Below, piece by piece: positions 11,235 through 21,075 of a DNA stretch of 64,000 bases (its first letter is position 1; the number at the start of each line of letters is the position of its first letter). The position numbers and the translations under genes were made by a program. The DNA is from Ambrosia x helenae (Eukaryota; Streptophyta; Magnoliopsida; Asterales; Asteraceae): contig CM061233.1 in NCBI GenBank assembly GCA_030844895.1, forward strand, positions 61,157,468-61,221,467, in the 5' to 3' direction. The notes under the pieces were generated by a model, which searched no databases, was not told the origin of the DNA, and was given only the letters and a program-made list of their open reading frames with translations.

Positions 11235-11534
11235 GTGCAGGGAGCTCCAGCTGGCCCTGTTAGCAGCCTATGGATTGTTGACAGTGGAGCTTCTGGTCAC
11301 ATGACAGGGGACCTCGCGCTACTCTTTGACATCAAAAACATTAACGGAGGTTATGTGGCATTTGCTGGAAATAAGGGAGGCTACATTACTATGGAGGGTA
11401 GTGTAAGCAATGGGGTCGTAACATTTGAGCGGATTTCTTATGTGAAACAAATAGACTACAATTTGCTCAGTGTTAGTCAGTTTGTGATAAACAATTTTCA
11501 GTGTATTTTGATGACAAATCCTGTTATATCTTGA
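11235..11534 (+). CDS. Copia protease (start of pol)
   Basis: LWIVDSGASGHMTG is the aspartic protease active site (DSG) in the form usual for Copia, followed by NLLSVSQ. The frame starts with no ATG, 16 bases after the gag stop and in a different frame. The junction contains TTTAAATGTGCAG before the first protease codons, so frameshift, readthrough or a tiny splice could join gag to pol. The frame is lost near 11505, where the sequence continues one frame over. Confidence 0.85.
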   Translation: MQGAPAGPVSSLWIVDSGASGHMTGDLALLFDIKNINGGYVAFAGNKGGYITMEGSVSNGVVTFERISYVKQIDYNLLSVSQFVINNFQCILMTNPVIS

Positions 11535-14500
11535 AACCTGGGTTTGAGCTACCAAAAGAGTGGGTGATGCTGAAGGCACCGAGAGTTAACAACTTGTATA
11601 TTCTCGACATGTCTAAAGCAATGACCACCCATGGCCAAGTCACGTGTTTCCTCTCCAAGGCTACAGAAAAAGAATCCATTATGTGGCACAGGAGAATGGG
11701 ACACATCCATTTGAGAAAGATGAATCAGCTTGTGAAGAATGAACTTGTCACGGGAGTTAATGTCAAACACTTCCATCTGAATGACAAGTGTATCAGTTGC
11801 AAGAAGGGCAAGCAGCACAAACAATCCCATAGACCAAAGAAAGTTAATTCTGTTGAGCTGCCACTTGAACGTTTGCATATGGATTTATTCGGTCCAGTCA
11901 GACGTAAAAGTCATGTCGGAGAATTATACTGTCTTGTGGTGACTGATGATTATTCAAGATTTTCATGGGTAATGTGTTTGCATCAGAAAAGCGACACTTT
12001 TGACAATTTGAAGGTTCTGTTTACACGTCTGGAGAATTTATATGGTCTGAAGATCAAAAGAATCCGGAGTGACAATGGGACGGAGTTTAAAAATGCTCAG
12101 ATGGAGGATCTTTGTGCAAACAAAGGAATTCATCATGAATATAGCGCTCCGTATACACCCCAGCAGAACGGTGTCGCAGAGAGAAAGAACAGGACTCTTA
12201 TAGAGACGGCGAGAACTATGCTTGCGGATTCAAATCTTCCAGTCATGTTCTGGAACGAAGCTATTTACGCGGCATGTTATACTCTTAACCGTGTTTTGAC
12301 AGTGAAGAAGTTTGGCAAGACTTCTTATGAGCTGTTGAACCGACGCAAGCCGAATCTGGAGTATCTAGAACCATTTGGTGCCCCATGTACAATGCTGAAT
12401 CCTTCGGAAAAGTTTGCACCAAAGGCTGAAGAAGGTTATTTTGTTGGATATGCAACCCCATTAAAACGGGTATTCAACAAAAGAACTAGAAAAGTCGAGG
12501 AGTGGGCTAATGTCGAAGTTCAAAGATATACACAAAATGTACAGGGTGGAGGACCAGATTGGATGTTTGATTACAAAGATTTCTTTGAATCATTCAATCT
12601 AGATAGCATGGTTGAAGAAGCTGTACTTCGATTATACTACGAGGTCGAAAACGCCGTAACTTCACCGTTAGTGCGTCCGATCACGGTAAACCCCCAAGCA
12701 GCTTCTAATGATGCCACTGCTCCTGTATTGGAAGAAGAGGTGTTCCAAGAGGCTTCTACATCGCTTAATTCATCCGAATCAGAATATGAAGACGATGATG
12801 CAACAAGTGAAGCTATTCTGGACAACGCTACAGTGACACCACCAGTGAACCCATCTACTACTGATGCTTCAACATCGAATGTGGGTAATGATCTGGCTTC
12901 TACAGAGAATTTGACAACTCAGACGGGAGTACAAGTACCTGATTATCCGGAATCTCGGATACATCGGATACACCCGCTTGAACAAGTTATTGGTGATCCT
13001 GGTAGCAGTGTGATGACGAGAGGGCAGCTGAAGAATGCTCAAGCACCAGAAAACATTGGCAATCTTGCTTTATATGCCAAAATTCAAAAATCTGGTTTTC
13101 AGAATGACTGGTCATTTGCTTGTTATGTTTCGCAGGTCGAGCCGCGGACATACAAGGATGCTCTTTTGGATGACGCCTGGGTGGAAGCAATGCAGGAGGA
13201 GTTATTACAATTCCAGAAACTTGGTGTATGGACCCTAACAGATTTGCCCCCTGGAAGAAAGAAAATTGGAACCAAATGGGTGTTCAAGTGCAAGAAGGAT
13301 GACAGAGGAGTCATAGTACGAAACAAAGCTCGTTTGGTCGTTCAAGGTTTTCATCAGGTTGAAGGAATCGACTACAATGAAATCTATGCACCGGTTGCAC
13401 GCTTGGAAGCTATCAGAATGTTCCTCGCGTTTGCATCATGGAAGAAGTTTAAGGTGTATCAGATGGATGTAAAGAGCGCTTTTCTTTACGGTGTGGTCAA
13501 AGAGGAAGTTTACGTAGGTCAACCACCGGGCTTTGAGGACCCTATTCACCGGGATAAGGTTTATGTGTTAAACAAAGCTCTCTACGGGTTGCACCAGGCT
13601 CCGAGACAATGGTATGAGGAGCTGAGCACGTATCTTCTCTCGAAAGGATTCAAACGCGGACTGGTAGACTGCACACTGTTCACGAAACGAGCAGGAGATG
13701 ATTTGCTTCTAGTACAAATTTATGTTGATGACATTATTTTTGGGTCTACTAACGAACTTCTGTGCAGGGAATTTGAACAAGTTATGCAGGAAAAGTTCGA
13801 AATGAGCGCTATGGGAGAAATGCAGTTTTTCCTCGGCTTACAGGTGGAGCAAAGACCAACGGGGATCTTTATTCACCAGACGAAATACGTTTCTGAAGTC
13901 TTGAGCCGATTCCAGATGGATGATTCGAAGCCGATGGATACCCCGATACAGCCCAATCACGGGATTGGAGTTGACCTTAAGGGGGAGCTGACTGATCCAT
14001 TTACATACAGAGCAATCGTCGGATCTCTGATGTATCTCACAGCGTCAAGACCTGATATAATGTTTGCGACATGTCTTTGTGCGCGATATCAATCGAAGCC
14101 GAAACAGAGTCATCTTGCAGCTGTCAAGCGTATCCTTAGATATCTGAAGGGTTGTCCATCGAAAGGACTGTGGTACCCTCATGATGATAATTTTGACCTA
14201 ATCGCTTTTAGTGATGCAGATTGGGGCGGCTGTGACAAAGACAGCAAATCCACAACGGCTGGATGTCAGTTTATGGGGAGCAGGCTCGTGACCTGGCAAT
14301 GCAAGAAACAAACCGCAGTTGCACTATCCACATGTGAAGCAGAATACGTTTCAGCATCGAGCTGCTGCTCACAGGTTCTTTGGATCCAACAGCAGATGGT
14401 GGATTACGGTTTGCAATTTCTTAAAACCCCTATTTACTGTGATAATGAGGCCGCAATCGCATTAACAAAAGACTTAGTAAATCACTCAAAGGCTAAACAT

Positions 14501-14668
14501 ATCCGGATTAAATATCATTTTATCCGTGATTGTTATGCTAAAGAGTTGATCGATATGGTCAAAATCCACACTGATTATCAACGCGCAGATCTTTTTACCA
14601 AAGCTTTTGATAAATCCAGATTTGATTATCTTTTGAAAGCAAATGGTATTAAAGAAAAACAGGACTGA
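11501..14668 (+). CDS. Copia integrase, reverse transcriptase and RNase H
   Basis: Domains run in Copia order. GAG-pre-integrase has WHRRMGHIHLRKM and CISCKKGKQ (HHCC zinc site). The integrase core has LHMDLFGPV, SDNGTEF and PQQNGVAERKNRTL (D-D-E). The RT has VYQMDVKSAFLYG, ALYGLHQAPRQWYE and the catalytic LVQIYVDDIIFGST. RNase H has FSDADWGGCDKDSKSTTAGC, STCEAEYVSAS and CDNEAAI. About 1055 codons are open without a stop, so the pol core looks intact. A one-base deletion near 11505 separates it from the protease. The enzyme copies element RNA to DNA and integrates it. Confidence 0.95.
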   Translation: MYFDDKSCYILKPGFELPKEWVMLKAPRVNNLYILDMSKAMTTHGQVTCFLSKATEKESIMWHRRMGHIHLRKMNQLVKNELVTGVNVKHFHLNDKCISCKKGKQHKQSHRPKKVNSVELPLERLHMDLFGPVRRKSHVGELYCLVVTDDYSRFSWVMCLHQKSDTFDNLKVLFTRLENLYGLKIKRIRSDNGTEFKNAQMEDLCANKGIHHEYSAPYTPQQNGVAERKNRTLIETARTMLADSNLPVMFWNEAIYAACYTLNRVLTVKKFGKTSYELLNRRKPNLEYLEPFGAPCTMLNPSEKFAPKAEEGYFVGYATPLKRVFNKRTRKVEEWANVEVQRYTQNVQGGGPDWMFDYKDFFESFNLDSMVEEAVLRLYYEVENAVTSPLVRPITVNPQAASNDATAPVLEEEVFQEASTSLNSSESEYEDDDATSEAILDNATVTPPVNPSTTDASTSNVGNDLASTENLTTQTGVQVPDYPESRIHRIHPLEQVIGDPGSSVMTRGQLKNAQAPENIGNLALYAKIQKSGFQNDWSFACYVSQVEPRTYKDALLDDAWVEAMQEELLQFQKLGVWTLTDLPPGRKKIGTKWVFKCKKDDRGVIVRNKARLVVQGFHQVEGIDYNEIYAPVARLEAIRMFLAFASWKKFKVYQMDVKSAFLYGVVKEEVYVGQPPGFEDPIHRDKVYVLNKALYGLHQAPRQWYEELSTYLLSKGFKRGLVDCTLFTKRAGDDLLLVQIYVDDIIFGSTNELLCREFEQVMQEKFEMSAMGEMQFFLGLQVEQRPTGIFIHQTKYVSEVLSRFQMDDSKPMDTPIQPNHGIGVDLKGELTDPFTYRAIVGSLMYLTASRPDIMFATCLCARYQSKPKQSHLAAVKRILRYLKGCPSKGLWYPHDDNFDLIAFSDADWGGCDKDSKSTTAGCQFMGSRLVTWQCKKQTAVALSTCEAEYVSASSCCSQVLWIQQQMVDYGLQFLKTPIYCDNEAAIALTKDLVNHSKAKHIRIKYHFIRDCYAKELIDMVKIHTDYQRADLFTKAFDKSRFDYLLKANGIKEKQD

Positions 14669-16977
14669 TCACCACCTCAGTCTATCACTTTTTAGTTTAA
14701 CTTTTTACTGTTTTTCAGAAAAATTTCGAAAATCCAAAAACATTGAAAAAAATTTAAAAATCCATAAAAATTGAAAAATTTCTTTGCTGACTGCTATATC
14801 TTCTTCCCTTAGATTAATGCCGTCAGATTTCTGTGAACAAACGATATCTGGGCAGTCACATATTTGAAATGCTCCAGCTTATCCTTGGGAACAGTAAATT
14901 CGAAAATCTATAAAAATCAGAAAATTCTAAAATGATTTCCTGGAGTATAAAGGGAAATGATAGTACATCAGTGGGGATCTGACACATTCTAAATAATGTA
15001 ATGCTATATAGGGCGTGTGTCTGAGTCTGTGCGATGTGCTGATAGGCTTCGTAGACCTATTACTGCGTGCCTGATACATACATATCAAACGATTTGTTGT
15101 GTGGATGAACTCCTCATGGGCATATGGTCTTAGTACCGTAATTTCGTTTGATAGGGTATTTGTACAAAACTCGGAGGTTTAGGGTCGTTATGTTATTAGT
15201 TGTCTGGGGATAGCCTCTCTGATCTTCTGCTGTAAGTCATTACGGACCTAGATCAGACAGGGTGTCTTTATAAAAGAGCTATATGCCAAATCCTAAAGTT
15301 ACCGAATTGAGGAACTTTCCATGTTATATGATAATCAAAGATTATCTATTACATCGTATTGATCATTGATGCAAATCATGATTAATATCAGTCCTCAACC
15401 TGGTATAGTGCATATGTTACTCTGCTGCATTAATTTGCTGACCTGTATACCTCTATGCATTATATCTTGTACAATTACAGACAACGAAAGCATAATCACG
15501 CTTTACAATGAGTCTTTGTGCATTTACTTCTTGATACGGGAGTATGTCGTGTGCGTGGGAACCACAGACAATTGCGTTTATACTATAAATATCAGTATCA
15601 GTATAAAGCACTGCACAAAAGTCTGCATGTGAGTTTATGTGGATCACAATATCAGCAGTTGCCAGATCACACATTGTCTTTAATGATAATAATTTCAAAA
15701 AGATCAACGGTGTGATCAGATTTCTCATAAACTGATATGATCCCTTTACCGGAATCACAAAAATATTTACAGTTTTTCATTTACATTTCTGCATTTTATT
15801 TTCTAGTCAAAAATTACAAAACTCAAAAAGATTTTAGGTGTGTTTTAGCATAAACTTTAGAAAATCCAAAAAGATTTTTCTTTTTCATCTTATTTTTGAT
15901 AACTGATGGTGGTTGATGTCGATTTTCTAAAACTGGATACACCATTTGAGCTTTGTAACTTTTAAAATGTGAAAACATGAATGTTGGATGCTTAAAAGTT
16001 GGAAAATAATTGAACCGGGACTCGTTTTTGAGATTTGGAAAATTTTCAAAAATCCCAATTCTCATTCGCCCATTCGTTTGGTCGAATGTGGGATTTCAAT
16101 TGTTCATTCGTATGCTTTGTTTGGGCGAAGGAGAGTGTTCCTGATATATATCTCATTCGAACCCTTTTATCTCATTCGAACCCTTTCAATAGGGTCGAAG
16201 GAGAGAAAAGTTTCTCCTTCGTATGGACAAAACGGGCGAACGTACAGGTCTATATATATCCAGTTCCTCATTCGAACCCCACTTATAATTTTTTCCAGAT
16301 TTTGATTGTAACCTCACCTTGTTGCTTTTTCATTTTAAATCGTTCTATTGTGTTCGCGAGTTATCACTGATCATTTTCATATCACTTTTACAGGTATTCA
16401 TCAAAGGATCAGCGATTAATCCCTGTTTTTCTATTACGAGCCCTAACCGTTTAAAAATGTTCTAAATCAACTTTATAATATCAATTGATGGTCAGGGTTG
16501 ATTGTGTGTGAGTTTTAGGGGGAGAAGTAATCAAAACAAGGTTTTAAAACAGTTCAGATTGTGAAATCAATGTATAAACCCTAGTTTTTGGGTGAAAACA
16601 CAAACACAATCAACAATTGATGAATCTGTTAGTCTAGGATTGATTATCGGCACTATTAGGTCCTATTTCAATCAAATGGACATGTTCAGGATCTCTAAAT
16701 TTCAAAATTGATTTTTCAAAAATATGAACTGTCTCCTTCGACCAGTTCGAATGGGCGAAGGAAGAACCTAAATTGGGCGAAAGAGAATTTGAATGGGCGA
16801 ATGAAACTTTTTATTAAAATCATCACATTCGTACCATCTGTTTCTCATTCGCACCTATACAATTTCACCTTCGTACCACCGTTTGGGCGAAGGAAGGAGT
16901 TTTGACCAAAAATTTTCAATTTTGTTTATTTTGTCCGTTTTTAACATGTTTTCTTGATTTGTTTTGCAGATCTAACA
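14669..16977 (+). other. Copia spacer between pol and the extra ORFs
   Basis: No coding region is seen in these 2.3 kb. From 14700 to 15950 it is AT-rich with repeated AAAAATCCAAAAA-type phrases. Two clusters of the CGAA-centred motif follow, about eleven copies at 16060-16275 and nine at 16735-16900, in both orientations. A T-rich tract and TTTTGCAG (AG at 16968-16969) end eight bases before the next ATG, as in the gag leader. This looks like a subgenomic splice acceptor or control region. Confidence 0.6.
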
Positions 16978-17829
16978 ATGTCTGAACAACAGAAGACTAC
17001 AGAACAGGCAGGATCCTCATCACAGCCCGCAAAGCAGCTTGATTTTGAGAATGCGCACAACTGTTGTGCATATCTTGGCGATGTGAAGAAGCACACGGAA
17101 TTTGTTAGTATCATTGAGTTTTTGAAGCGAAGCAGAGTAATAGATGCTATTGCTACGCCGACAGTGATCTACCGAGACATGATTCAGGAATTCTGGTCTA
17201 ATGCTAAACTAGATTTCTGGATGAACGAATCTTGCTTGACGAGCAAAATCCAGGGACAACGAGTCATTGTGTGCGAAGAAGATTTAAGAGAAGCACTGAA
17301 TCTGGATGATGATCCGAAAGATCCAAAGGAGTTTACATTCATGGATCAAAGGAAGTGTTTTCTCAGAATGAAGTATAACGGACCTATCACTGATGGTTCG
17401 TTGCATAAAGGAAAACTGTGCCCACAGTTCAAATATTTGGCACATGTTTTAATCCACGTATTCGGATCTGCTGCGGGAGGTTATGACTTGATGAGGAAGA
17501 GCATCAGTTCGATGATGGTTGCTTTGATATTGAACAAACCGTTCAATGTTTCCGGCATGCTGATGTCTCACTTATTGGAACCTGTGAATGGAACGAGGAA
17601 CCTGAAGTTTCTATTATATCCTCGTTTTCTTCAGATGATATTCGATCACAAGTACAAAGAATTGAAGAGAGATGCTAAACATATTGTTGTTCAGGAACAC
17701 ATGTCGCTGAACACACTAGCTAGAATGAAAGCCTATAAGGGTTTGTCTGTTGAAGAACGTCCTCCTGTTAGACGTTTGTTTGGTCATCTAGCTAGGGCGG
17801 ATTATAAGATCCGGGTGAGGGGCTTGTAA
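16978..17829 (+). CDS. Extra ORF after pol, part a (Sirevirus accessory protein)
   Basis: ATG at 16978 (MSEQQKTTEQAG) follows an acceptor-like TTTTGCAG; the frame upstream is open but lacks an ATG. The 284-residue product has an all-helical-looking domain: FVSIIEFLKRSRVIDAIA, VIYRDMIQEFWSNAKLD, VCEEDLREALNL, FKYLAHVLIHVF and LKFLLYPRFLQMIFDHKY. The pattern matches, from memory, a family of large ORFs lying after pol in Asteraceae Copia elements and often deposited as host proteins. I see no signal peptide or membrane segment, so env-like is not supported. The frame ends at 17829, but downstream codons continue in another frame from about 17795, pointing to a one-base deletion. Confidence 0.7.
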   Translation: MSEQQKTTEQAGSSSQPAKQLDFENAHNCCAYLGDVKKHTEFVSIIEFLKRSRVIDAIATPTVIYRDMIQEFWSNAKLDFWMNESCLTSKIQGQRVIVCEEDLREALNLDDDPKDPKEFTFMDQRKCFLRMKYNGPITDGSLHKGKLCPQFKYLAHVLIHVFGSAAGGYDLMRKSISSMMVALILNKPFNVSGMLMSHLLEPVNGTRNLKFLLYPRFLQMIFDHKYKELKRDAKHIVVQEHMSLNTLARMKAYKGLSVEERPPVRRLFGHLARADYKIRVRGL

Positions 17830-17903
17830 GAAATGCGAACAGTGATTCTGATGCTGACAATCCTTTACATCATGTTGATCCTGACGCTAAGCGCAAGAGA
17901 CAA

Positions 17904-20549
17904 GTGGTGAATGTAGGCGCTAAGAGTGGTAAGACCAAGAAACCAGAGATAAGGATTGAGGTTACTGAACCAGAAAAGAAGAAGAGAACTCAAGGCAGAA
18001 ATAAGAGAATGGCGAAAAAGGGATTGAATCTTGTTGATGAAGCTTCCATTGATTCAGAAGAGACAATTGAGGAAGAACAATGGAATTCTGATGCTGAGAC
18101 AGTGACGACCATGCCCAAGGCCACTGAGGCTGGTGCGTCTGCTAGCCAAAGAGAAGATGATCAAGGGAACAAAAGTCCTATTTCCGTTGATGTAGATGAT
18201 TTGAGTTTTAATGCTGAAGAGACATTGGTTGGTTCTCCTGTGCAAGCTGCTAGAAAAAAGAAGAAGAAGCAGGAGAAGCCAAGTATAAAGAGAAAGAAAG
18301 AGATAGAATCATTGATTGCTGGTAAGAAACTGCCGCCAGCTACAAGTTCAAAATCACCGGTTACTGCACCTGCTCAAAAGAAACAGAAGACAGCAGCAAC
18401 ATCTAGCACACAACAAACAGAAGAAATTCCAATGGATGATGTGAATGAAGCATTGGATAATGTGCTGAAGAAAATCAGGAAAGGAAAATTGCATGAAGCT
18501 GTTGAACCACCAAAGAAGACTAAAGTATCGGTGGACAGTGACATCATGACTGCTGTGAATCAGAGATTTTCTGAGTTGATGAATTTGATTACTAAACAAC
18601 AGACGGAGATTGAGCAGTTAAAGTCAAATGACAAGAAAATGTTAGAAGTCGTGGTCACATCGGCAGATGACAATGAGACCCTGAAGAAGACAATTAAGAA
18701 ACTGAAGAGAGAAAACAAGAAGTTGCTGAAACATGAGCAACGTAACACCAGAAGGATAATAGTCTTGAAGAAGGAGAACAAACAGCTGAAAAAGAGTAAC
18801 AAGCATATGGACGATCTGATCAAGAACTTGTACTCTCAGGCTCCTCAACTTCAAGCTGGTGAAGTGGATAAAGAAAGAGAAGAAGAGCTAGTTGATTTTG
18901 AATTTTCTGATGAAGAGGAAGATGATGAACTAGATGAAGATGCTGGTGATGATACAAAGACGAAGAAAAAGGATGATAAGGATGATGATGGATCGGATGA
19001 TGGATCTAGTGATGGAGACGGCTCTGCGTTTGATAGTAGTGATGACGATGATGATGATGTTGATAAGTTTTCTTACGAGAAACGTGATTCGGATAAGGGC
19101 GGTGAATCGAGCTCGAAAGCTCCTGGTGAAAATGTTGATGATGAAGATATTTTCTGGAACGACAGATTGAAGTCATTGTCTGAAGAAGATAAAAATAAGT
19201 ATCGTCAGATGTTAACCGATCGAGTCTGGACGATAGACATGACTAGCAGGTTTCCAGAAATATTTGAATCTAACAATAAACTCTTCGAGTTGGAGTATGA
19301 TGATCCTGATCTTGAGGATGGGGAAGTGTCTGCAGCTATTTCGAAAGAAATTCTGGAAGGTTTAGCAAAGCAAGTGGGTAAGACGTTAGAAGAATTACTT
19401 GCTGATAATTTTATTCCTAAGATTCCTGAGAAAGAAGCTGGAAATCACTCGGATGATCGTGATGTTCCTGCATTCGAGGAAGTCGAGATGGAAGATATTA
19501 CGAGTGACGAATATCCACAATATTTCAGAACAAATCAAGAATGTGGATTTTCTTTCTCAGACGAACTGCTAAACCATGCCGAGAAGCTTGCAAGAGATAA
19601 GAGCAAAGTCTTTGAAGATGAAATCTTTAAAGGGCATAACAAGCCACGGTTCGAGCAATCAGACAGCTTAAAAGAGTTGTTAAAGAAGCTGAAAGAAAAG
19701 GAGAATAATCGTCCGAAACCAGACATTCAAGGCAGCTTTTACAAACTTCACAATAAGATTTTCAAAGGTCGTGCATTGGCCTGGAAGTTTGTTAAAGAGT
19801 TGAAGTGTTTCGCAGTAAAATGGGAGAAGGGGATCTTGTATTTTGAGAAGTTTCATCACTTGAAGACCCTTCCGTATTGGGCAATCAGAGACATTTGTCG
19901 TCACCGTTTAACGGGAGCGTCAAATAGTCAGATTACTTATTTTGCTGAAAAGATGACGAGAGAAAGCCGAACCAAGTGGGACTTGTTTGAACCACAATAT
20001 CCAAAGCGAATAGTTCATAAGAAGGATATTGATTTGATAACCGGTATGCCCAAAGTGACTTTGAAATATAAACCACCGCAAGTGTTGAAAAAGATACCAT
20101 TGATGCCTATTCCGCAACACTTTGCCAAAGACTTCATCTGGTGGTATTATGATTGGAAGATTGCAGAGGCCGTGATCGTTTTGAAGGATGGAGAGTCGAA
20201 TTATAAGAAAGTGCATATCTTTGATCCCATGTGGTTGATAAATTGTTCACATGAGGATATCATCATGCTATTCTATAATCCGATTTATTCAGATGCTAAA
20301 GATGCTGAGCAAGCAGGAAAGTACCAACGTGTGGTATTTCTGTGCTTTGCGTTTGATATTAATGCCGGATGTGATTATGATGTGAAATTGGGAAAGTATG
20401 TGGAGAAGCAGAAGGTGCCAGAGCTGAAAACGAAGAAACAAAAACAATTTCAGGAACCGGTGTTGACCAGAGAACAAATGATTCAAAGGCATATCAGAAT
20501 GTGGAACAAAAGATTGGATGAAGAACGACGAACACAATCCAAGCAATAG
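17904..20549 (+). CDS. Extra ORF after pol, part b
   Basis: This continues the extra ORF after the frame break near 17800; the listed ATG is only the first one in this frame. Residues 1-110 are basic and acidic (nuclear-signal-like KKKKKQEKPSIKRKK near residue 115). About residues 215-320 form a Lys/Glu coiled coil. An Asp/Glu/Ser-rich stretch follows (residues 325-410, with runs of D). The C-terminal third is a folded-looking region: LAWKFVKELKCFAVKWEKG, LPYWAIRDICRHRL, FIWWYYDWKIAEAVIVLKDG and HIFDPMWLINCS. It ends 13 bp before the 3' LTR. I recognise no enzyme motif. Together parts a and b would make a protein of about 1,200 residues. Confidence 0.65.
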   Translation: MVNVGAKSGKTKKPEIRIEVTEPEKKKRTQGRNKRMAKKGLNLVDEASIDSEETIEEEQWNSDAETVTTMPKATEAGASASQREDDQGNKSPISVDVDDLSFNAEETLVGSPVQAARKKKKKQEKPSIKRKKEIESLIAGKKLPPATSSKSPVTAPAQKKQKTAATSSTQQTEEIPMDDVNEALDNVLKKIRKGKLHEAVEPPKKTKVSVDSDIMTAVNQRFSELMNLITKQQTEIEQLKSNDKKMLEVVVTSADDNETLKKTIKKLKRENKKLLKHEQRNTRRIIVLKKENKQLKKSNKHMDDLIKNLYSQAPQLQAGEVDKEREEELVDFEFSDEEEDDELDEDAGDDTKTKKKDDKDDDGSDDGSSDGDGSAFDSSDDDDDDVDKFSYEKRDSDKGGESSSKAPGENVDDEDIFWNDRLKSLSEEDKNKYRQMLTDRVWTIDMTSRFPEIFESNNKLFELEYDDPDLEDGEVSAAISKEILEGLAKQVGKTLEELLADNFIPKIPEKEAGNHSDDRDVPAFEEVEMEDITSDEYPQYFRTNQECGFSFSDELLNHAEKLARDKSKVFEDEIFKGHNKPRFEQSDSLKELLKKLKEKENNRPKPDIQGSFYKLHNKIFKGRALAWKFVKELKCFAVKWEKGILYFEKFHHLKTLPYWAIRDICRHRLTGASNSQITYFAEKMTRESRTKWDLFEPQYPKRIVHKKDIDLITGMPKVTLKYKPPQVLKKIPLMPIPQHFAKDFIWWYYDWKIAEAVIVLKDGESNYKKVHIFDPMWLINCSHEDIIMLFYNPIYSDAKDAEQAGKYQRVVFLCFAFDINAGCDYDVKLGKYVEKQKVPELKTKKQKQFQEPVLTREQMIQRHIRMWNKRLDEERRTQSKQ

Positions 20550-20562
20550 TCGAGGGGGAGTT
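20548..20562 (+). other. Copia polypurine tract
   Basis: AGTCGAGGGGGAGTT directly precedes the 3' LTR start TGTAGATG. Its G-rich core GAGGGGGAG is the expected RNase-H-resistant primer for plus-strand synthesis. Confidence 0.85.
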
Positions 20563-21075
20563 TGTAGATGCAAAAGTGCGACTAGAGCTTTGGATTGTAA
20601 AACATATTTTGGTTTGTTAATATCGATGGTGCGAAGGAAGATTGTAGAGGGTGCGAAGGAGGATTTAAAGGTGCGAAGGAAGATGTTTATACGAATGAAG
20701 ACTTAGATTATGGAAGAACTTGGTTCGACCAGTCAATGTGGGCGAACCTGCACATTCGCATAAATGATTTGGGCGAATGTGCAGGCCTATAAATAGGTTA
20801 AGTTCATTTTTGAATGTAACTTTGATGATTATTATTCCCTCCTCTTTCTGAAAACTCTCTCTAGATTTTGTTAAACTTGTTTTACATTTAAACCTTGATT
20901 GTAATCATTATTCTACGTGTAATCAAGTGTTTTATGAATGAAATTGATTGAAAATGATGATCTGCATGTTTGAATCTGTTTGATTATTACTTTGTGATAG
21001 TTTTAGGGTTTCCGCACCTAAAACTAACTTGTTTGATCAATCTTTGTTTGTTATCGATCCTAATACACACATACA
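20563..21075 (+). repeat. Copia 3' LTR
   Basis: This is 513 bp, equal in length to the 5' LTR and identical except for two substitutions. It is followed by the second AAGAA target copy. After that the B3 exon resumes with six bases and a GT donor. Confidence 0.95.

Larger units (their letters stand above)
5876..21075 (+). mobile_element. Full-length Sirevirus-like Ty1/copia retrotransposon, 15.2 kb
   Basis: Two 513-bp LTRs bound the element (5876-6388 and 20563-21075). The 5-bp target duplication AAGAA lies at 5871-5875 and 21076-21080. An initiator-Met PBS, gag, a long gag extension, protease, integrase, reverse transcriptase and RNase H follow in Copia order, then a 2.3-kb spacer, two further ORFs and a polypurine tract. 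The very long gag region with a second zinc knuckle, plus ORFs after pol, point to the SIRE/Sirevirus lineage. The LTRs differ at only two positions, near 5940 and 5949 versus their partners, so insertion was recent. The coding region nevertheless has frame breaks near 8160, 11505 and 17800. Confidence 0.95.

Noticed and set aside
16978..20549. Calling the extra Copia ORF an envelope gene
   Set aside because: There is no signal peptide, transmembrane segment or cleavage site; position alone is not enough.
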